From an uncultured Flavobacteriales bacterium (GTDB lineage: Bacteria; Bacteroidota; Bacteroidia; Flavobacteriales; UBA7430): a stretch of DNA of 9,356 nucleotides. Positions 6,660 to 9,356 of this stretch are shown here, one piece after another. Made by a program: the position numbers and the translations under genes. The stretch lies in assembly GCA_913041775.1 (NCBI GenBank), contig CAJWJW010000043.1, positions 1-9,356 of the forward strand. The letters run 5' to 3'. Position 1 is the stretch's first letter. Every line of letters begins with the position of its first letter. The notes beneath the pieces are model-generated. The model ran no database searches, was not told where the DNA came from, and was given only the letters and a program-made list of their open reading frames with translations.

Positions 6660-6837
6660 TTATTCTTTTTGGGTAGTAGCTGATTTAGGCTTATAGAGTA
6701 GTAAACGGCTGTATTAGTTTAGGGTGTGTTTCATCGAACATTACTGAATAGAATATTTGAATATTTTAAAGACACCGCTTGGTTTAAATCCACTTTCACT
6801 AGAACTTTAAATATGCTAAATGCACTTTAATTTTCTG

Positions 6838-7803
6838 CTAAACCCAAAATAGATGTAGTAGTGCGGTAAGAACTAATAGATAAAGTCCGGTTTTTATCCA
6901 TTTTGTAGTTCGTTTATAATAGTAATAATTACTCAGGAATATAGAGCCCGGAAGCGCAAGGACTTGTAATTTACTACTATATGGGGTAGGGTCTAAAAGC
7001 AGGAAAATTAATTGGAGCACTAAGAGCCATAAAATTAATATAAATGATTTTCTCGCTTTTATTTTCTTTTTTCTTAAGCTAGCAACAACCTCAATTGTAG
7101 CAATTATTAATGCAGCACCGTAGATTAATAAGCTTAGGTAATCGAAAGATGAAAATTGACTTGGGATTTGTTCATGTTCAAGAAATATAAATAAGCTTCT
7201 CCAGTTAGCGTTCTGAATTTCAGCATAGACCCCAAACGAATAAGCTATAATTACTGGACATAAAAGACCTAGGATACTCAAAACCCAATACGATCGATCT
7301 CCTAAAGAGAAAATAGACATTCCAATCCAAATAAGAGGAGCAAAAAGCAGGAACTGAGGATGAATTAATACTGCAATACTTAGAAGGAACGCACTTTCGA
7401 AAACTAAGGTGTGTGCGCTTTTTACTAAATAACAATTAATTGTTTTATGCAAAGAAAGAATTAAAAATAATAGTGCTACCGTAATGGGGCTAAAGTCTCT
7501 TGCTAATCCAATGGTTAACACAAAAAACAATGCTGGATAAAAAGTATTTGTAGAATAAATTCCTTGTCCTACCATTAATTTATTCACCCTAATAGCTTGC
7601 CAAAAAATGACAGCTCCAGTTATAAGTTTCGCTAGAAAAGGATTTGCTAAAAGCTGTGGGAAAATAAATTTATATAAGGGCGAATATCCATGACTTAATT
7701 CTGAATATTCCTGGTAAGAAAAAACAGAGCATGTAACTATTGCTAAAATAAAAACACTCAATATTGAGAGCGCCTGAGTCTGGCGAAATAAATTTACTAT
7801 CAT
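6838..7803 (-). CDS. Multi-spanning membrane protein, DUF6427-like
   Basis: The 321-residue protein is strongly hydrophobic, with roughly nine to eleven membrane helices. They begin at about residues 12-30 and end at about 303-319, and the C-terminus is FWV. There is no signal peptide. Polar or basic loops include SLRKKKIKARKSF near residue 243 and YYYYKRTTKWIKTG near 292. Its length, the MIxxxFRQT start and its position beside a very small membrane protein next to purD resemble the flavobacterial DUF6427 family. That family often lies near glycosyltransferase and purD genes. I hold this assignment loosely. Function is unknown, and a part in envelope polysaccharide or lipid-linked sugar handling is only a guess from location. 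The start at 7803 lies 50 bases from the divergent small gene. No terminator is evident downstream. Confidence 0.6.
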   Translation of the reverse strand: MIVNLFRQTQALSILSVFILAIVTCSVFSYQEYSELSHGYSPLYKFIFPQLLANPFLAKLITGAVIFWQAIRVNKLMVGQGIYSTNTFYPALFFVLTIGLARDFSPITVALLFLILSLHKTINCYLVKSAHTLVFESAFLLSIAVLIHPQFLLFAPLIWIGMSIFSLGDRSYWVLSILGLLCPVIIAYSFGVYAEIQNANWRSLFIFLEHEQIPSQFSSFDYLSLLIYGAALIIATIEVVASLRKKKIKARKSFILILWLLVLQLIFLLLDPTPYSSKLQVLALPGSIFLSNYYYYKRTTKWIKTGLYLLVLTALLHLFWV

Positions 7804-7817
7804 GTTGTAAAAATATG

Positions 7818-7825
7818 TATTTTTG
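7818..7825 (+). promoter_or_regulatory. Promoter -7 element for the small membrane protein gene
   Basis: TATTTTTG matches TAnnTTTG exactly and lies 27 bases before the ATG at 7853. TTTA at 7793-7796, 21 bases upstream, matches three of four bases of the -33 consensus. On the opposite strand a near-match, TATTTTTA (7815-7808), could serve the divergent membrane gene, so both promoters would share this 49-base gap. Confidence 0.5.
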
Positions 7826-7852
7826 TGGTCGTTAAGAAAAACTTTTAGACTT

Positions 7853-8017
7853 ATGAATAATATACTTTACGCTATCGGCGATTTATTTGAAACAACTTTT
7901 GGAATTCTTGAAAAAGCAGGGAATTTTCCAAACGTTATAATAGTTATAGTAGGCACAGGAGCTTTAGCTTTTTGTATGAAAATTGTGACTACTGATAAAA
8001 ATATATTAGAAGATTAA
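7853..8017 (+). CDS. Small membrane protein of 54 residues
   Basis: The start at 7853 is chosen because the upstream in-frame TTG at 7823 lies inside the promoter motif. The protein has an amphipathic N-terminal part (MNNILYAIGDLFETTFGILEK), one membrane helix at about residues 27-46 (PNVIIVIVGTGALAFCMKIV) and a short charged tail (TTDKNILED). Flavobacteria commonly encode a very small membrane protein beside purD and DUF6427 genes (DUF6341 type). This could be a counterpart, but I see no firm sequence match. It has its own promoter motif and a strong terminator 15 bases after its stop, so it is expressed as a single gene. It is oriented opposite to its neighbours on both sides. Confidence 0.65.
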   Translation: MNNILYAIGDLFETTFGILEKAGNFPNVIIVIVGTGALAFCMKIVTTDKNILED

Positions 8018-8031
8018 TTTTCTAATTTCAA

Positions 8032-8063
8032 TAAAAAAGGCAACCATTTGGTTGCCTTTTTTT
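8032..8063. terminator. Bidirectional rho-independent terminator
   Basis: GGCAACC (8039-8045) and GGTTGCC (8050-8056) form a perfect seven-base-pair stem with a four-base loop. Six A precede it and seven T follow it, so it works in both directions. It ends the small membrane protein transcript and the convergent purD transcript. Confidence 0.92.
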
Positions 8064-8095
8064 GTTTTAGTATTAAGGTGTTCCGATTTATATTT

Positions 8096-9356
8096 CTATA
8101 AATCAAAGCCAATATCTGTGCGGTAATATTTCCCTTCGAAGTTTATTTTTTCTGCACTTGCAAAAGATTTTGCTAGGGCTTCATCTATGGTACTCCCAAA
8201 TGAAGTTAATGCCATAACTCTTCCACCGTTAGTTTGCACCTCAGAACCTTCTAGTTTAGTTCCTGCGTGGAATACAATAGAGTCTTCTACAGAATCAATT
8301 CCCGTTATCACTTCACTTTTCTTGTAAGCTTCCGGATAACCACCAGAAACCATCATTATTGCTGTAGCATAACGTGGATCTAACTCTAAGGTCTGTTCGT
8401 TTAAGTTTCCGTTCCCTACTGCTTGGAATAATTCTAATAAATCAGATTTTATTCGTGGCAATACAACTTCCGTTTCTGGGTCCCCCATACGAACGTTGTA
8501 TTCTATAACAATAGGCTCATTGTCTACATTAATCAATCCAATAAAGATAAATCCTTTATAAGGAATGCCATCTTTCTTTAAACCGTCGACTGTAGGTTTT
8601 ACGATGCGAGTTTCAATTTTCTCCATTAAAACATCGTCTGCGAAAGGTACAGGAGATATAGCGCCCATTCCACCGGTGTTTAAACCTGTGTCGCCTTCGC
8701 CAATTCGTTTGTAGTCTTTGGCAGTAGGCAGTACTTTGTAGTTTTCGCCATCAGTTAAAACAAATACAGATAATTCTATACCGTCTAAAAATTCTTCGAT
8801 CACCACTTTAGAACTTGCCGCACCAAATTTGGCTTCGGTAAGCATTTCCTTTAATTCTACTTTAGCCTCGGCAACAGAGTTTAAAATTAAAACACCCTTA
8901 CCCGCAGCTAAACCGTCTGCTTTTAAAACGTAAGGTGCTTTTAAAGTATCTAAAAAAGCATAACCTTCTTCTAAATTATCTGAAGTAAAAGTTTGGTAAG
9001 CTGCAGTAGGTATATTATGACGGAATAAGAATTCTTTGGCAAAATCTTTAGATCCCTCTAGTTCAGCACCTGCTTTTTGAGGACCTATAACAGGGATGTT
9101 TTTTAAGTCTGCATCTGCTAAAAAGAAATCATGAATCCCTTTTACTAATGGATCTTCTGGGCCAACAACTACCATTTCAATCCCCTTGTCTAAGCAGAGT
9201 TTTTTTATGGCAATAAAGTCATCAACTTTAATATTTACATTCTCTCCTAAAGGATCCGTTCCTGCGTTTCCAGGAGCGATAAATAATTTGTTTAATAGAG
9301 GGCTTTGAGCCAATTTCCAAGCGAAAGTGTGTTCACGACCGCCAGATCCTAATATG
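8096..9356 (-). CDS. purD: Phosphoribosylamine--glycine ligase (GAR synthetase), start codon beyond window
   Basis: PurD joins 5-phosphoribosylamine and glycine with ATP to make glycinamide ribonucleotide, the second step of purine synthesis, in the cytoplasm. From the right edge the frame reads ILGSGGREHTFAWKLAQSPL, the canonical N-terminus, so only about three codons are missing; 419 residues are present. Further signatures are the APGNAGT loop, VVGPEDPL, the ATP-grasp segment LKADGLAAGKGV, GEGDTGLNTGGMGAISPVP, and the metal-binding IEYNVRMGDPETE. The internal TTG at 9313 could be mistaken for a start but lies after the conserved GGREH motif. The end at 8096 is followed by a bidirectional terminator. 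The enzyme looks complete and ordinary. Confidence 0.97.
   Translation of the reverse strand, partial: ILGSGGREHTFAWKLAQSPLLNKLFIAPGNAGTDPLGENVNIKVDDFIAIKKLCLDKGIEMVVVGPEDPLVKGIHDFFLADADLKNIPVIGPQKAGAELEGSKDFAKEFLFRHNIPTAAYQTFTSDNLEEGYAFLDTLKAPYVLKADGLAAGKGVLILNSVAEAKVELKEMLTEAKFGAASSKVVIEEFLDGIELSVFVLTDGENYKVLPTAKDYKRIGEGDTGLNTGGMGAISPVPFADDVLMEKIETRIVKPTVDGLKKDGIPYKGFIFIGLINVDNEPIVIEYNVRMGDPETEVVLPRIKSDLLELFQAVGNGNLNEQTLELDPRYATAIMMVSGGYPEAYKKSEVITGIDSVEDSIVFHAGTKLEGSEVQTNGGRVMALTSFGSTIDEALAKSFASAEKINFEGKYYRTDIGFDL

Noticed and set aside
6726..6830. 34-codon frame with a GTG start between the sorting-domain remnant and the membrane gene
   Set aside because: No recognisable protein pattern, no promoter or ribosome binding site, and length expected by chance.
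9311..9313. purD start at the internal TTG
   Set aside because: The frame continues upstream through the conserved ILGSGGREH N-terminus to the window edge, so the true start is outside.
1..9356. Defence system, prophage, transposon, tRNA/rRNA or CRISPR array
   Set aside because: No integrase, transposase, nuclease-helicase set, regular repeats or RNA gene signature was found; the genes are envelope and housekeeping types.

Overview
The window looks like chromosomal DNA from a member of the Flavobacteriaceae (Bacteroidota). The evidence is AT-rich sequence, signal peptides ending in Ala-Gln, promoter motifs of the Bacteroidota TAnnTTTG type, few Shine-Dalgarno sequences, a type IX secretion (T9SS) sorting-signal remnant, and gene families typical of the group (DUF3098, DUF3108, DUF5777, a tRNA_anti-like OB-fold protein). 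No RNA gene, insertion sequence, CRISPR array or defence system is visible.

Left part (1-3104, minus strand): an outer-membrane-barrel-like gene runs into a DUF3108 gene, followed after a 115-base gap by ftsX and a DUF3098 gene cut by the window edge. The barrel gene has an in-frame TAA 24 codons before its apparent ancestral stop. The lost tail is intact in the same frame and its stop overlaps the DUF3108 start codon.

Middle (3150-5656): a membrane-anchored OB-fold protein is transcribed leftward, and a compact three-gene operon rightward. The operon encodes a haem-c-like lipoprotein with an unusual CX3CH motif, a YceI-family protein and a DUF5777 barrel. The divergent intergenic region carries a 9+9 inverted repeat next to a good promoter -7 motif. 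A strong terminator closes the operon. This set of envelope proteins is the best candidate for a poorly described system; its function is inference.

Right part (5712-9356): a secreted protein with a lamin-tail-like domain is truncated. A piece of a T9SS C-terminal sorting domain lies immediately downstream in another frame, so this looks like a decayed secreted gene. Then come a multi-spanning membrane protein (minus), a 54-residue membrane protein (plus), a shared bidirectional terminator, and purD (minus), which lacks only its first few codons at the right edge.

The most notable observations are two separate broken surface/secreted protein genes, the CX3CH haem motif, and the operator-like repeat. 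Family names come from recognition of the protein sequences, not from a database search.
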